64,000 bases of DNA from Myxococcales bacterium (GTDB lineage Bacteria; Myxococcota_A; UBA9160; SMWR01): NCBI GenBank assembly GCA_022561775.1, contig JADFQO010000005.1, forward strand, positions 1-64,000, read 5' to 3'. Every line of letters starts with the position of its first letter. Position 1 is the stretch's first letter. A model generated the notes under the pieces. It ran no database searches, was not told where the DNA came from, and saw only the letters and a list, made by a program, of their open reading frames with translations. The translations under genes were made by a program, and so were the position numbers. Below, piece after piece: positions 7,750 through 16,886 of the stretch.

Positions 7750-10071
7750 ATGAGCGAAACCGGCACTGTCCTCTACATCGACGACGAACGGCAGGTCCCT
7801 GCGGGCTTCGAGGAGGACCTGCGAGACGCGGGGTTCCGCCTGCTCCACACCGCCGACCCCGACGAGGCACTCATGCTGGTCCGGGTCGAGGAGATCGATC
7901 TCGTGCTGGCGGAGGTCGTGCTCTCCACCTGCAACGGGATCGCGCTGCTGGAGGAGATCCGCTCCTACGGCGGCTGGCCGGCCCAGGTGCCGATCGTCGT
8001 ACTCACGAAGGGCGAGCGCTCCGCGGAGCTCTACGGCGCCGCGCTCGAACTCGGGGTCAAGGAGTTCTTCACCAAGCCCGCGCTGAAGACCGAGCTGATC
8101 GAAAGCGTCCAGCAGTTCGCCGGGAAGGTGTTGGAGCCCACCGACGTCGACCCTTCCGAGCCGTCGAGCGCGCCGGAGAGCGAGGCCGCGATCTCCGGCG
8201 ATCTGGCCCAGACGCCGATCTCCGAGGCGCTGCTTCGCCTGCGGCGCGACGCGGCCAGCGGCGTCCTAACCGTGACGCACCGCAAGGACCGCAAGGCCTT
8301 CGAGCTGCGCAACGGCTCGCCGGTGGCCGCCAGCGCCAGCGGCGGGGTCGAGGCGCTGGAGGAGTTCCTCGCCAGGCGCGGGCGCATCAGCCAGGAACAG
8401 CGCCGGACGGTGAAGGAGCGCGTCGGTGCGGGCAAGGGCAGCAGCGGCGAGATCCTCGTGGGGCTGGGCGCGCTCTCGGAGGAGAAGTTCACCGCCGCGA
8501 TCCGCGAGCAGGCGGAGGAGCAGCTGCTCGAGACCTTCCGCTGGACCTCGGGCGCCTTCCACTACTTCCCCGACAAGCACCTCCGGGCGGACGTAGCCCT
8601 CGAGATCGAGCGCGGCCAGGCCGCCCTCATGCTCGAGGGGGCGCGCCACTGGTCACCGCACGAGGTGGTCGCGGAGGCGCTGAGCCGGAGCGCGTCCCTC
8701 TACGTCTCCACGGTGGAGGAGCTGCCCTGCGAACTCGCGGAGCTCGACCTCTCCTCCGCCGAGCGGGTCTTCTTCGAGCACATGTACGGCGATCGCAACG
8801 TGCAGGAAGTGCTCGACTCCGGCGACCTCGACGCGCGCACGCTCCACGGCCTGTTCACGGCGGGCCTGCTCGTGACCCTCGAAGAGCCGGTGATGCTGCT
8901 GCTCGACGCCTCGCGGGTGCAGAAGGCGCCACAGCCCGAGGTCGTCCCCGAGGTTCCGACGCTCGAGGAGCCGCTCCTCGACCCCGCGCTGGACTTCGCG
9001 GAGGAGGCGCAGCCCTCGACGGCGCAGCTTCCACCGCCGTTGGCGGCGTCGACGTCCTTCATCGAGCCGCCCCCGCTGGCGAACGCGGCGCCAGGGCCCG
9101 ACCCGGAGCCGTCCCCGCTGGCGAACACGGCGCCGGGGCCCGACCCGGAGCCGACCCCGACCCCGACCCCGACCCCGAAGCCCGCGCCGGAGCCGACCCC
9201 GAAGCCCGCGCTGGAGCCGCTCCCGCCCCCGGAGCCCGTGCCGGAGCCGCCCCCGCTGGCCGAGCCCCTCACGCCGGCCTGGAACGCGGAGCGCGCGCTG
9301 GAAGAACTCACCGCCTTCTGCGAGCGCATCCGCTCGGAGGACGACTTCGGCATCCTTGGCATCGACGGCGACACCACCGACAGCGAGGTCCGCTACGCCT
9401 ACGAGGAGCTCAGCGGCTCCCTCCCCTCGGAAGCGGCGGCGGCGGAGCTGCCCGGTCTCAAGGATCTCGCGGCCCAGGCGCGCAAACAGATCGACAAGGC
9501 CTTCGATCGCCTCCGGGTCGGCAGCTCCCGGAAGGTCTACGCCCAGCTTCGCCCCCAGGTCGCGAAGAGCCGCAAGAAGGTCCGGGCGCGGAGGACACCC
9601 GAGGAAGCTGCGGCCGCGAAGGCGGCGCGCCTGGAGGACCTCGCCTCGCGTGGCCTCGACGCGGAGGCCTGGTTCCGCCGGGGCGACGGCTTCCTCCGCT
9701 CGAGAAGCTACGAGCAGGCGGTGGAGGCCTACGGTATGGCGGCGCACCTCGACCCCAAGGAGGGTGAGTACGTCGCGCGCCTGGGCTACGCGCAGTCCCT
9801 CCACCAGCCCAAGGATGCGGTGGTGCTCCGGGAGGCGCTCGAGAACCTCGCGAAGGGGATCAAGCTCTCCCCGAACCGGGAGAAGCCCTACATCTACCTG
9901 GGAAGGGTCTTCCGGGATAACGGCGCCGTGAACCGCGCGCGAAAGATGTTCGAGAACGCCGTGCGGATCAAACCGGACTGCCACGAGGCCCTGCAGGAAC
10001 TCCGCCTCCTCAACCTGCGCCAGGCGAAGGGCGGCAAGCTGATCGACCGGCTGAAAGACATCTTCAACTGA
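7750..10071 (+). CDS. Receiver - DUF4388/PATAN-like - DnaJ-like - TPR signalling protein
   Basis: 773 residues from ATG 7750 (an in-frame GTG lies at 7732). Residues 1-120 form a CheY-like receiver: VLYIDDE gives the acidic pair, VVLTKGE the Thr, VKEFFTKPA the Lys. The phosphoacceptor position reads LVLAEVVLS, with Glu instead of Asp, so it may mimic constitutive phosphorylation. Residues about 150-290 resemble the DUF4388/PATAN module common in deltaproteobacterial regulators. A Pro/Glu-rich linker (about 425-510) leads to a J-domain-like helical region (ILGIDGDTTDSEVRYAYEEL) and then TPR helices (AWFRRGDGFLRSRSYEQAVE). No DNA-binding domain is visible. It likely acts as a protein-interaction hub in gliding, polarity or stress signalling. 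Confidence 0.82.
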   Translation: MSETGTVLYIDDERQVPAGFEEDLRDAGFRLLHTADPDEALMLVRVEEIDLVLAEVVLSTCNGIALLEEIRSYGGWPAQVPIVVLTKGERSAELYGAALELGVKEFFTKPALKTELIESVQQFAGKVLEPTDVDPSEPSSAPESEAAISGDLAQTPISEALLRLRRDAASGVLTVTHRKDRKAFELRNGSPVAASASGGVEALEEFLARRGRISQEQRRTVKERVGAGKGSSGEILVGLGALSEEKFTAAIREQAEEQLLETFRWTSGAFHYFPDKHLRADVALEIERGQAALMLEGARHWSPHEVVAEALSRSASLYVSTVEELPCELAELDLSSAERVFFEHMYGDRNVQEVLDSGDLDARTLHGLFTAGLLVTLEEPVMLLLDASRVQKAPQPEVVPEVPTLEEPLLDPALDFAEEAQPSTAQLPPPLAASTSFIEPPPLANAAPGPDPEPSPLANTAPGPDPEPTPTPTPTPKPAPEPTPKPALEPLPPPEPVPEPPPLAEPLTPAWNAERALEELTAFCERIRSEDDFGILGIDGDTTDSEVRYAYEELSGSLPSEAAAAELPGLKDLAAQARKQIDKAFDRLRVGSSRKVYAQLRPQVAKSRKKVRARRTPEEAAAAKAARLEDLASRGLDAEAWFRRGDGFLRSRSYEQAVEAYGMAAHLDPKEGEYVARLGYAQSLHQPKDAVVLREALENLAKGIKLSPNREKPYIYLGRVFRDNGAVNRARKMFENAVRIKPDCHEALQELRLLNLRQAKGGKLIDRLKDIFN

Positions 10072-10087
10072 CTATTCGCAGTTCACG

Positions 10088-10783
10088 TCAGTTCGCTTCC
10101 AGCAAGCTTCCGGCCGCCCAATTGTTATCGGCAGGCGCGGTTCGACCCGACCCGCCGCTGACGGACGAGAAATCGCCGCGAGCCCAGTTGTCGAACCCAC
10201 CGCTAACGGACGAGAAATCGCCGCGAGCCCAGTTGTCGAACCCACCGCTAACGGACGAACTCGTCCCGGAGGCAATGTTGAGCTCGCCCCCGGAGATCGA
10301 GGCGTTCTCGCCGAGGGCTCGATTCCCCACGCCTCCGGTGACCGAAGCGCTCTGGCCCCAAACCGAATTATGGCGACCCGCGACAAACCCACCGCTGCTG
10401 CGGTACGAGTGTTCGGGCCCCACGATCAGGTTGTGCATTCCGTGGCGAATACGCGGCGCCGAAGGAATCGCTTCGTTGTATCCCACCACGAGGTTTCCCA
10501 GACCCGAGCTTTCCGCACAGATTGGTCTGTCAAAACAGGGATGGGTCGAGCCTGATCCGCTGCGCACATGAACGTTGGCCCCTTCAAAGATCCAGTGCGG
10601 CCCGGTGAGGCCGTTGATTGGCTCAAATTCGACGCGCACGAACCGGAGAATCTCCTCCAGTGCCGCGACACGTGCCTCCAACTGAGCGGCGCGTCTCGCC
10701 GATCCGCCCTGCGCAGATGCACCCACGGGAATCAATCCAATAAAGGAAAAAGAAATAGCAAGAGAGAAACAAAGAGAACGCAT
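10088..10783 (-). CDS. Secreted beta-roll (YadA/Hia head-like) repeat protein
   Basis: 231 residues. ATG 10783 is preceded by GGAGGAACGTTC. An N-terminal signal peptide (MRSLCFSLAISFSFIGLIPVG, cleaved near GASA) is followed by a short coiled coil (RRAAQLEARVAALEEIL), a linker, and a C-terminal ladder of about 15-residue units such as SVSGGFDNWARGDFS, the pattern of left-handed beta-roll heads of trimeric autotransporters (N.A.G..S.VSGG). No YadA membrane anchor is present, so it is either a soluble secreted head or needs another anchor. It probably trimerises through the coiled coil. Role unknown; adhesion is plausible. Confidence 0.72.
   Translation of the reverse strand: MRSLCFSLAISFSFIGLIPVGASAQGGSARRAAQLEARVAALEEILRFVRVEFEPINGLTGPHWIFEGANVHVRSGSGSTHPCFDRPICAESSGLGNLVVGYNEAIPSAPRIRHGMHNLIVGPEHSYRSSGGFVAGRHNSVWGQSASVTGGVGNRALGENASISGGELNIASGTSSSVSGGFDNWARGDFSSVSGGFDNWARGDFSSVSGGSGRTAPADNNWAAGSLLEAN
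10161..10250 (-). repeat. Perfect 45-base tandem duplication inside the beta-roll gene
   Basis: Two identical 45-base units (starts at 10161 and 10206) encode the 15-residue beta-roll turn twice. Perfect identity implies recent duplication and an easily varied repeat number. Confidence 0.9.
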
Positions 10784-11166
10784 GAACGTTCCTCCAGCGT
10801 TTGTCCATGCCAGCGGGCGACCCCCCAGCCAGCAGTTTCATCGCCATCCTACAGGAGATTAATCCGTGCATGTCAATTTTTCGCGTCCCGCTTCTTCGCC
10901 ACACCTGCAACCTCGAACATAGGAGGGCCAGAGATGCCCCGACGTGCAGCAATCCAATACTCGCTTCTCGCCAACACCGCGAGCGTGTGAAGCTTGGGCG
11001 GCCGCACCCCAAGCTTCTGAGCCCGCCTGCGGGCCCGAAGACCTGGCATGCGGCCTTGCCGGTTCGTGAATGCGAAGTGCAGCTGGATTGCGACACGCAT
11101 GCGGTGATGACCGTCACGCCGGCAAACTCGCGACCTGCCGATGCGAGACATGGAGTGTTGTCACTC
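10784..11166. other. Intergenic region with two strong inverted repeats and a weak antisense reading frame
   Basis: About 380 bases. AAGCTTGGG (10990-10998) pairs perfectly with CCCAAGCTT (11008-11016). Directly after it GCCCGC (11021-11026) pairs with GCGGGC (11029-11034). On the minus strand a frame ending at 10873 reads YWIAARRGISGPPMFEVAG, vaguely like excisionase-type helix-turn-helix proteins (W..RR..GPP). It has no clear start and is not called as a gene. In-frame ATG 11107 is an alternative start for the downstream lipase. Confidence 0.4.
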
Positions 11167-12702
11167 GTGGAGAAAGTCTTGAGATCGATCGTTCTCGGGC
11201 TGGCGTTGGCGGTGCTCGCGACCGTCGTATCGTCTTCCCCTGCGCTCGCGGGTACGACCATCATCACGCACGGATTCACGCCGGTCTCGCCCGACCCGCC
11301 GAACTGGACCCTGACCCTCGGCCGCGCGATCCTCGCCGCCGACGGCGATCCGTCAGATTGCGGCGCCCAGGGCAGCCAGACTCCCTACGGCAGCCTATTC
11401 GTCTACGATCCATCCACCGGCGCGTGGGAACTCGAGTGCGGAAGTACGACGCCGATCGGCGAAATCGTCCTCATCTACAACTGGAGCCAGGAGTCGGACG
11501 GTTTCAACATCGGCGGCACGCAAGGCTTCGCCGAAGCCGCCGGTGACGCGCTCTACGCCGCGCTTCGCGATCCACAGTTTCCCGCGGCGTTCTCGAGCGT
11601 CGATCCGCTCGCCGATCCGGTCCATTTCATCGGGCACAGCCGCGGTGCGGTCGTGAACAGCGACTGCGCCGAGCGACTCGCGGCGGCCGGTATCGCGGTT
11701 GATCACGTCACGACCCTCGATCCTCATCCAGTGGACGGCACTCTCGACTTCCCGCTCGACCTGGCCGATTGGCTCGATCGGGCGCCCGTGACATGGGACA
11801 ACATCACGTTCGCGGACAACTACTGGCGTGCCGACGGTGGCGGGGTCGCGGCCGTCGACTTCGACGGGATGTCGCTCCCCACCGACGTGGACCTCGACAT
11901 CGAAGGCGGGATCGACGGTCTCTTCGACATCGACCCTCCGCTCGAGCACACGGAAGTGCACGCGTGGTATCACGGCACGATCGACCTCACGGCTAACGAT
12001 GACGGCGACGGAACACCGATCGACAACGATCTCTTCAGCGACTGGTGGGGCAATTCCGGCATCCCCGATCGTGCTGCAACCGGCTTCTACCATTCCGCGA
12101 TCGTCGGCGGCTCGCGCCCGGGCCCGGTCGCGGGCACCGCGCCCTCATGGTCGCCGTTGTCGATCTATAACGGCGACTTCGAAACGGTCGACACCGCGAT
12201 CGAGAACCTCGGCATCGGCTACGCGGGCTGGTACTACCACGGCGGCAGCACGCCGGTGCCGGCCGTGCCGTGGTCGTCGCTGTCGCCGCCGACAGGCTCG
12301 AACTTCTATCTCACGCTCTTCGGCGACGGCGTCCATCGCACCGTCACCCACAATCGCCTGTATGTCGATGGCGGCGCCGGATCCCTCGAGTTCGAGCGCC
12401 GGGTCTCGTTTCCATCGGCCAACGACCGCCTCGTCATCACCCTCGTCGACTCGGCCGGCAGCCAGACCGTCGCCGATGCGGCACTTACTTCATTCACCGC
12501 CTGGGAAACCGTCGCGTTCCCGATCGCGGGCATCGGGCAGACGCGGACGCTGAAGCTCGAAATCGATGGCGGCGGCGACGGTGTCGAATCGATCGTCGAT
12601 CTCGACAACCTGCGCTTCATCCCCGAACCGGGACACCTCGCGCTGCTATCCGCCGGCGTGATCTGGCTCGGAACGTTCGGTCGCGACCGCGCGCGGCGCT
12701 GA
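11167..12702 (+). CDS. PEP-CTERM alpha/beta hydrolase (lipase-like)
   Basis: 511 residues from GTG 11167, chosen because it gives a clean signal peptide (EKVLRSIVLGLALAVLATVV, cleavage after SSSPALA); ATG 11107 would add a 20-residue hydrophilic head. The nucleophile elbow HFIGHSRGAVVNS lies at about residues 155-165, with TLDPHP and HAWYHGTID as candidate acid/His segments, consistent with a triacylglycerol lipase/esterase fold. A C-terminal beta domain (IYNGDFETVD onward) resembles carbohydrate-binding-like PEP-CTERM modules. The C-terminus FIPEPGHLALLSAGVIW plus basic tail is a PEP-CTERM sorting signal. It is therefore predicted to be a surface-displayed hydrolase. Substrate unknown. Confidence 0.85.
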   Translation: MEKVLRSIVLGLALAVLATVVSSSPALAGTTIITHGFTPVSPDPPNWTLTLGRAILAADGDPSDCGAQGSQTPYGSLFVYDPSTGAWELECGSTTPIGEIVLIYNWSQESDGFNIGGTQGFAEAAGDALYAALRDPQFPAAFSSVDPLADPVHFIGHSRGAVVNSDCAERLAAAGIAVDHVTTLDPHPVDGTLDFPLDLADWLDRAPVTWDNITFADNYWRADGGGVAAVDFDGMSLPTDVDLDIEGGIDGLFDIDPPLEHTEVHAWYHGTIDLTANDDGDGTPIDNDLFSDWWGNSGIPDRAATGFYHSAIVGGSRPGPVAGTAPSWSPLSIYNGDFETVDTAIENLGIGYAGWYYHGGSTPVPAVPWSSLSPPTGSNFYLTLFGDGVHRTVTHNRLYVDGGAGSLEFERRVSFPSANDRLVITLVDSAGSQTVADAALTSFTAWETVAFPIAGIGQTRTLKLEIDGGGDGVESIVDLDNLRFIPEPGHLALLSAGVIWLGTFGRDRARR

Positions 12703-12740
12703 CCGCCTCTCGCTTCAATCCCAAAATGCACCAGGTCTAG

Positions 12741-12854
12741 CAGAGGCTCCGCGAGAGCGGAAAGCCTCCGAAGCTCGCTTTCAACGCCGTGGCCCGAAAG
12801 CTACTTGTCACGCTCTATGCAATCGCTCGAGAAAGGAGGGCTTGGCAACTGTGA
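12741..12854 (+). pseudogene. C-terminal relic of an IS110-family transposase
   Basis: Only the last 37 codons survive: QRLRESGKPPKLAFNAVARK, then LLVTLYAIARERRAWQL and TGA at 12852-12854. This matches the conserved C-terminus of IS110-type transposases (RL..RGKP.K.A..A..RKLL......R). No 5' part, catalytic DEDD domain or serine motif remains; an in-frame stop sits just upstream. A dead insertion-sequence scar between two PEP-CTERM protein genes. Confidence 0.72.
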
Positions 12855-13165
12855 CGGAAGCTTCCACTGCTCCTGTTCACGACGCAGCACAAAATCCCGT
12901 AACACACTGAGTTTTCTGCGAATAGTTCAGCGCGCATAACTCGTGAGATTTCTCTTGACAGAGACGCGTTTGAAAGAAGAGAATAAGCACTTTCCGAACG
13001 TAGTAGCAATCTTCGAAACGCCCGCGATCCGGTACCCGTTGATTCTCGCGTTACAGCTCGCCTTCCTATTGAGTGGAGATGAATATGGAAAATATCTTCC
13101 CGCGGAGCCTGCCCGATTCAACTGCACCGCATCGGAGTGATAGGGTCAATCACACAGGTCATCGG
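12855..13165. other. Upstream region of the metalloprotease gene
   Basis: About 310 comparatively AT-rich bases. A candidate sigma70 promoter is TTGACA (12955-12960), an 18-base spacer and GAGAAT (12979-12984). Alternative in-frame starts of the downstream gene lie at GTG 13073 and ATG 13079/13085. Confidence 0.4.
12955..12984 (+). promoter_or_regulatory. Candidate sigma70 promoter for the PEP-CTERM metalloprotease
   Basis: A perfect -35 TTGACA is separated by 18 bases from GAGAAT. It lies about 180 bases upstream of ATG 13166. The -10 is imperfect and the spacing is one base long, so this is tentative. Confidence 0.35.
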
Positions 13166-14899
13166 ATGGCGCGAGAGAGGTGGCTGGCTTGCTTCGCGAT
13201 GATTTCGATTGCAAGCACGGCCTGGGGGGCCGCACTTGCAGCGCCAGAGATTTCGACCGACCAACTGGTTCGCGAACTAGCGGCACAAGACGTCTCCCAG
13301 GCGCGAATTCTCGGAGTGGACCGCGATGGGATGCCGCTGGTTTGTGGCACGGCGGAGTCGCGGGAAACGCTGGCCCTCGGAGTGGAAATCGAATCCCAGG
13401 CCCTTCTGTCGGACGAGCGCGCTTTCGAGTTGATCCCCAGCGTCATTCGCCCGGATGGGGTCGACGGGTTGTTTCTCGAAGTGAATACGAACGGACCAGT
13501 GAACGGTGTGACGATCGTTCTGTCGGCTTATTTCATCGGTCCTGGCCAAATCGACGGGTTCGATACGACTCCAGTCCCGCTACGAGACGACGGTCTGGAG
13601 GGCGACCGGGTCGCGGGCGATTTCATCTTCACGGGTGGACCAATTCGCTACAACACCGCGTACTCCGGAGACCCATTTCTGTTTTCGGATTATCCGGACG
13701 GCTTGGCCTTTGTAAGTCTGTCGACCGCCGTAACACAGGAGGGGAGGCTGGGTGGCCTGGAAGTCGAGGAGACGGACACATCGATCTCGCCGTTCGCAGC
13801 TGGCGCGGATGTCGGTCTTCTGCGCGGCGATATTCCTGTCGTTACGATGGAAAGCCTCTCGCCGTCAGTGAACGTGTCGCCTTACCTCATCAACGTCAAA
13901 ACGGACGTACGGGGGACGCAGCGCTCTCTTCGACTAAGAGGGCTCACACTGGATCAAGTGACCCACGCCCTATACGACGTCTTGCCGGATACATTCGACT
14001 TCTTGACGTTCTTTTCCACGAACAGAATTGAAAGACTCCCCTTTACTTCGTCCGCTAACTTCATCTCTGGTATTCACAGCTGGAGCAAAATAGATTACAC
14101 AGGATCGCGTTTATCTCCCATCGACAATACTGCATTCTGGGGCAGCGCCGGAAAACTTCTGGGCCTCAACCGCCTGGACATGGGTCCACGGGGAGCGAAC
14201 ACCAACATCGCGACGCACGAGCTCCTACACCAGTGGAACGCGTTTTTTGATGACGAGCTAGGCGTCACCAACGGAGGGGCCCACTATTCCGCTGAGAGCA
14301 GCGTCGGGAGTCTGATTGGCGGTCATCTCTGGCAAGACAACGGAGATGGTAGCTTCAGCATGGTTTGCGACCCACTCGAGGGGCAGGGAGGAGCGTTTGC
14401 GGTTGCTCCTCTCGATGAGTACATGATGGGCGTGATCGAGGGTGGTCTGGTTCCCCCGACCCGTGTCTACGATTCCAGCCTACCGTCTCCCGGGGAGATG
14501 TGTGACTCGGGTACAACGTCGTTCACCGACATCGGCACGACAGTCACCATTGAAGACATTCAGAGCGTGCACGGTGTACGGACTCCGGGCCCCGCCGACG
14601 CTCAGCGTGAGTATAGAATCGGCTTCGTTGCGGAGAGCCATGAGCGCTTCCTGACACCTGAGGAGATGACCTTCTACGATACGCTGGCGAAGACGTACAC
14701 CACGCCGATTCCTCAAGGCGATGAGGCCCCTCTCCTGCAATACAGGGGCTGGACTTCCATAGAACGATATTTCGGGGAAAGTACAAGCTGGACGACCGTG
14801 CCAGTGCCCGAGCCGTCGAGCGGGCTGATGCTGCCCTCGGGCGTGGCGTTCCTTGGACTGCTCTACCGGAGGCGTGTTCGGGGATTGCGGCTCGGCTAA
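13166..14899 (+). CDS. PEP-CTERM HExxH metalloprotease-like protein
   Basis: 577 residues from ATG 13166, which gives the signal peptide MARERWLACFAMISIASTAW; upstream in-frame starts would add 29-31 hydrophilic residues. The middle carries ATHELLHQW (about residues 351-359), a zinc-metalloprotease HExxH motif. A possible third ligand is among downstream His/Glu residues but cannot be fixed. The N-terminal half is beta-rich and resembles no family I recognise. The C-terminus VPVPEPSSGLMLPSGVAFL followed by YRRRVRG is a PEP-CTERM sorting signal, so it should be exosortase-processed and surface-exposed. Base composition is less GC-rich than the right half of the window, in keeping with an accessory gene next to an IS relic. 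Confidence 0.78.
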   Translation: MARERWLACFAMISIASTAWGAALAAPEISTDQLVRELAAQDVSQARILGVDRDGMPLVCGTAESRETLALGVEIESQALLSDERAFELIPSVIRPDGVDGLFLEVNTNGPVNGVTIVLSAYFIGPGQIDGFDTTPVPLRDDGLEGDRVAGDFIFTGGPIRYNTAYSGDPFLFSDYPDGLAFVSLSTAVTQEGRLGGLEVEETDTSISPFAAGADVGLLRGDIPVVTMESLSPSVNVSPYLINVKTDVRGTQRSLRLRGLTLDQVTHALYDVLPDTFDFLTFFSTNRIERLPFTSSANFISGIHSWSKIDYTGSRLSPIDNTAFWGSAGKLLGLNRLDMGPRGANTNIATHELLHQWNAFFDDELGVTNGGAHYSAESSVGSLIGGHLWQDNGDGSFSMVCDPLEGQGGAFAVAPLDEYMMGVIEGGLVPPTRVYDSSLPSPGEMCDSGTTSFTDIGTTVTIEDIQSVHGVRTPGPADAQREYRIGFVAESHERFLTPEEMTFYDTLAKTYTTPIPQGDEAPLLQYRGWTSIERYFGESTSWTTVPVPEPSSGLMLPSGVAFLGLLYRRRVRGLRLG

Positions 14900-15065
14900 C
14901 CGTCCCCACGCTCCCGTTCCTGACACACCTTTCAGTAACTGCATAGGAGCCGGGAGGCTCTCGTTCCAGTCAGAAGTCTCGATCTCGGCCCAATATGTCG
15001 GGTTAGGCCAACCTCGCCTCGGTCTTCTATGCTCCCAGTTCGATCGAAATCGGAGAATTCGAAAA

Positions 15066-16775
15066 TTGAGAGTCCCCAAGCGTTCTATCGGGCTGCTCCT
15101 CGCACTCGGATGGCTGCCGATCGTCTGCGGCTGTGCACAGGATGGGATGGGACCGCGCGACGCCGCCTACGATCTGGTCATCACCAACGCGCGCATCATC
15201 GATGGTACCGGGAACCCGTGGTTCCGGGGCGATGTGGGGATCCGCGGCGATCGCATCGCCAGTGTGGGCGATCTGAAAGGAAAGCGCGCCACACGCAAAA
15301 TCGACGCGCACCAACGCGTGCTAGCGCCCGGTTTCATCGACATGCACAGCCACGCGTCATGGCTCGTTTTCGCCGACCCTCGTTCCGCCAGCGCGGTGAC
15401 GCAGGGAATTACGCTGGTCGTCGAGGGCGAGGGGCAGTCGGTCGCGCCCGTGAGCGATTACTACCTGAAAGCATCGGCAAACAGTTTCAAGGAGATGGGG
15501 GTCACTCCGGACTGGCATACGCTCGGAGAGTTCTTTGAGCGCCTGGAAGCGAATCCCGCAGCGGTCAATTTCGCAACCTATGTCGGGACCTCGACGGTAC
15601 GAGAGCTGACCGTCGGCATCGGAAACCGGCGAGCCAGCGAAGCCGAGCTGCGCGAGATGGAGCGAATCGTCGCCGAGGCGATGGAGGACGGTGCGCTCGG
15701 CGTGTACTCGGCGCTGATGTACGTCCCGGATGTATTCAACAGCACGGAAGAACTCGTCGCGATGGCGCGCGTCGCGGCCCGCTACGGCGGCGCCTATCAG
15801 ACCCACCAACGCAGCGAGGGCGATGCTCTGCTCGAATCTCTGAACGAGGCATTCGAAATTGGCCGCAGAGCGGGCATCCGGGTCAACCTTACCCATCTCA
15901 AGGCCGCCTACGTCCAGAACTGGGGAAAGATGCCGATGATTGTGGACGCAATCGCCGCGGCCCGTCGCGAGGGTATCGACGTGGCGGCGGACGTCTACCC
16001 CTATCGGTGGGCATGGGCGGGCCTACCCGCGCTGATGCCTCCCTGGGCCAGGGAGGGAGAAGTGGCTGAGGTGCGGGAGCGGCTGCGCGACCCCGCGATT
16101 CGCGAACGCATCAAGCGTGAAATGGCGACACCGACCGACCAATGGGACAACGATTATGTAGGAGCGGGTGGCCCGGATGGTTTGATCATCCTGTGGGTCG
16201 AAGATGCGTCGCTGAAGCACTTGGAGGGGATGCTGCTCTCGGACATTTCTGCCGAGCGCGGAGAGGATCCGCTAGATGTAATCCTGGATATCATTCTCAC
16301 GGGAAGTGCCGATTTCATTTCCAACATCACCGACGAGACCGACATGAAGCTGGCGTTGCAGCAGCCCTGGGTGTCGTTCGGCACCGATGGGGGGCTTGCG
16401 GCTATCGACGGGCCATTGTCGGTCGCTCTCACGCACCCGCGAACCTATGGTTCTTTTCCGAAGATCCTGGGCCGTTACGTAAGAGAGCAGAATCTGATGC
16501 CGCTGGAGGAGGCGGTCCGCAAGGCAACCTCACTTCCGGCCCAGCGGCTAGGCATCAAAGATCGGGGACTCGTACGCGAAGGTCTCTACGCCGATCTGGT
16601 GATCTTCGACCCCGAGACGATCATCGACCGAGCCACCTACCAGAAGCCGCATCAGTACTCGGTGGGAATCGAGTACGTGATCGTAAACGGACAAGTCGTG
16701 CTGGACCGGGGACGGTTCACGAATGCCCGTCCAGGTCGCGTCATTCGCGGCCCCGGGTACGTCGCCGCTCCGTAG
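15066..16775 (+). CDS. N-acyl-D-amino-acid deacylase family amidohydrolase (lipoprotein)
   Basis: 569 residues from TTG 15066 (GGAG about ten bases upstream), which yields a basic-hydrophobic leader ending WLPIVCGCAQ, a probable lipoprotein signal. The amidohydrolase metal site is visible: GFIDMHSHAS (HxH), NLTHLKAAYV (His) and SFGTDGG (Asp). The N-terminal YDLVITNARIIDGTGNPWFR and the C-terminal return of the composite beta domain fit the D-aminoacylase/N-acyl-D-glutamate deacylase group (COG3653-like). It hydrolyses N-acyl-D-amino acids or related cyclic amides; precise substrate unknown. The beta-lactamase-fold hydrolase and aminotransferase that follow on the same strand suggest peptide or amino-acid salvage. 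Confidence 0.85.
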   Translation: MRVPKRSIGLLLALGWLPIVCGCAQDGMGPRDAAYDLVITNARIIDGTGNPWFRGDVGIRGDRIASVGDLKGKRATRKIDAHQRVLAPGFIDMHSHASWLVFADPRSASAVTQGITLVVEGEGQSVAPVSDYYLKASANSFKEMGVTPDWHTLGEFFERLEANPAAVNFATYVGTSTVRELTVGIGNRRASEAELREMERIVAEAMEDGALGVYSALMYVPDVFNSTEELVAMARVAARYGGAYQTHQRSEGDALLESLNEAFEIGRRAGIRVNLTHLKAAYVQNWGKMPMIVDAIAAARREGIDVAADVYPYRWAWAGLPALMPPWAREGEVAEVRERLRDPAIRERIKREMATPTDQWDNDYVGAGGPDGLIILWVEDASLKHLEGMLLSDISAERGEDPLDVILDIILTGSADFISNITDETDMKLALQQPWVSFGTDGGLAAIDGPLSVALTHPRTYGSFPKILGRYVREQNLMPLEEAVRKATSLPAQRLGIKDRGLVREGLYADLVIFDPETIIDRATYQKPHQYSVGIEYVIVNGQVVLDRGRFTNARPGRVIRGPGYVAAP

Positions 16776-16886
16776 GAGCGCGCCCTCTTCGGCGCTAACG
16801 TAGAGTCCGTTTTCGAGCGCTGGCGGGCGAACCCTTCGGATTCGCTTGCGGCGTTGGGGCCTGTTCGGTCCCGTCTGGAGGACTCC

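Noticed and set aside
10873-11037. Minus-strand frame resembling an excisionase helix-turn-helix
   Set aside because: Similarity is limited to a few residues, there is no start or ribosome site, and hairpins interrupt its upstream part. Left as a note only.
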